Source of the DNA: an uncultured Alphaproteobacteria bacterium
Lineage (GTDB): Bacteria; Pseudomonadota; Alphaproteobacteria; CAAHEQ01; UBA3637
Assembly: GCA_937935995.1 (NCBI GenBank)
Contig: CALGXF010000032.1
Span: 1 to 21,800 of the forward strand
DNA length: 21,800 bases
Reading direction: 5' to 3'
This document shows, piece by piece, positions 21,328-21,800 of this stretch (positions within the stretch are counted from its first letter, which is position 1; every line of letters begins with the position of its first letter). The notes under the pieces were generated by a model, which saw only the letters and a list, made by a program, of their open reading frames with translations, made no database searches and was not told where the DNA came from. Position numbers and translations under genes: made by a program.

Positions 21328-21789
21328 TTACCTCGTTTTATCGCGCATGCGACGAGCAACCGTCGGATTCAACGGCGCATTTTGTCCCTTTTGCTTTCCG
21401 CCATATAAAGCACGGCGCAAAGAATGGTCAACCGGCTTACCTTTCGTATCCGAATCCACCTGACGAATTTCTCGGGCTTTTGCAGAACGTTCTTCTTGAA
21501 CTGCCTGCACTTCTTCAAGCAACTGAGCCACATCCGCATGACCTTTCGCACACGCCCACATCAACGGCGTCCAACCCTTCTCATCTTTTGCCTCGATATC
21601 TGCCCCCTTTTCCAACAAATCTTTAACCTTGGCCAAAGAAATATTTTCCTTTAAGCCGGCCAACTCTTTTGTTGCTTCTTCTATTGCTTTTTGCATCATT
21701 TGGTACGCTTGGCGCAGTTCTTCCGCCGAAGCTCCTGCCTGCTGTAGTTTTTTCAAATCGTCCATTGTATAAACGTGCGCCAAATCCAA
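21328..21789 (-). CDS. ankyrin-repeat protein, 5' end unresolved at window edge
   Basis: At least 153 aa. An N-terminal charged helical stretch (AEELRQAYQMMQKAIEEATKELA, probably a coiled coil, given here as AEELRQAYQMMQKAIEE) is followed by one clear ankyrin repeat (ADIEAKDEKGWTPLMWAC, then KGHADVAQLL) with a partial repeat before it, and a basic disordered tail ending in VARRMRDKTR. The frame stays open to the window edge, so the start may lie outside; TTG 21789 and ATG 21765 are internal candidates without a good ribosome binding site. Ankyrin repeats mediate protein binding and are common in host-associated alphaproteobacteria. The partner is unknown. Confidence 0.75.
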   Translation of the reverse strand: MDLAHVYTMDDLKKLQQAGASAEELRQAYQMMQKAIEEATKELAGLKENISLAKVKDLLEKGADIEAKDEKGWTPLMWACAKGHADVAQLLEEVQAVQEERSAKAREIRQVDSDTKGKPVDHSLRRALYGGKQKGQNAPLNPTVARRMRDKTR

Positions 21790-21800
21790 TTTTTGGGTCA

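Overview
The window reads as a chromosomal segment of a moderately AT-rich alphaproteobacterium, probably host-associated. The strongest clue is the gene order dusB-trkA-hfq-hflX, a reduced version of the alphaproteobacterial dusB-ntrBC-ntrYX-trkA-hfq-hflX block. The prepilin N-terminus, a TrmFO-type tRNA methyltransferase, and the autotransporter, Sel1 and ankyrin proteins fit such a genome. The lineage call is inference, not proven. Genes are tightly packed, with short hairpin terminators and sigma70-like promoters that can be read by eye.

Layout. 1-1.7 kb: a small type IV prepilin-like protein, then a MerR-family regulator divergent from an HdeD/DUF308 membrane protein. 1.7-2.8 kb: a solenoid protein of 39-residue repeats with weak mTERF-like character. 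2.85-4.8 kb: a metal and stress segment. It holds a 57-aa, 16-cysteine metallothionein-like protein co-transcribed with a CsoR-family repressor; their promoter carries a CsoR-like operator. Divergent from it lie a 60-aa protein and a zeta-toxin-like P-loop kinase (putative toxin-antitoxin pair), then a short DtxR/MntR-type regulator. 4.8-8.7 kb: a YjbR-like protein and a large Pmp-like autotransporter adhesin. 8.8-10.0 kb: a MarR regulator and a nitroreductase in one operon, with a palindrome on the promoter. 10.1-12.1 kb: an alkylation-repair operon (Ada-AlkA fusion plus Ogt). 12.3-14.8 kb: a membrane-anchored metallophosphoesterase preceded by a 33-codon ORF, and a divergent exported alpha/beta-hydrolase-like protein without the usual serine nucleophile. 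14.9-19.9 kb: tRNA-Lys(UUU) and a leftward run sel1-dus-trkA-hfq-hflX. 19.9-21.8 kb: trmFO and an ankyrin-repeat protein that runs to the window edge.

The most interesting observations are: the hidden metallothionein-CsoR operon, whose repressor keeps the Cys pair and second-shell residues of copper sensors but has Gln at the ligand-His position; the repeat protein whose 39-residue units alternate in an ABABA pattern; the divergent Hfq surface; the apparent loss of ntrBC/ntrYX; overlapping divergent promoters with a probably leaderless sel1 transcript; and a possible -1 frameshift extension of the phosphoesterase. No insertion sequence, CRISPR array, rRNA or phage gene was recognised. The only gene-free stretch over 300 bases (14770-15103) holds terminators, the tRNA and its promoter.
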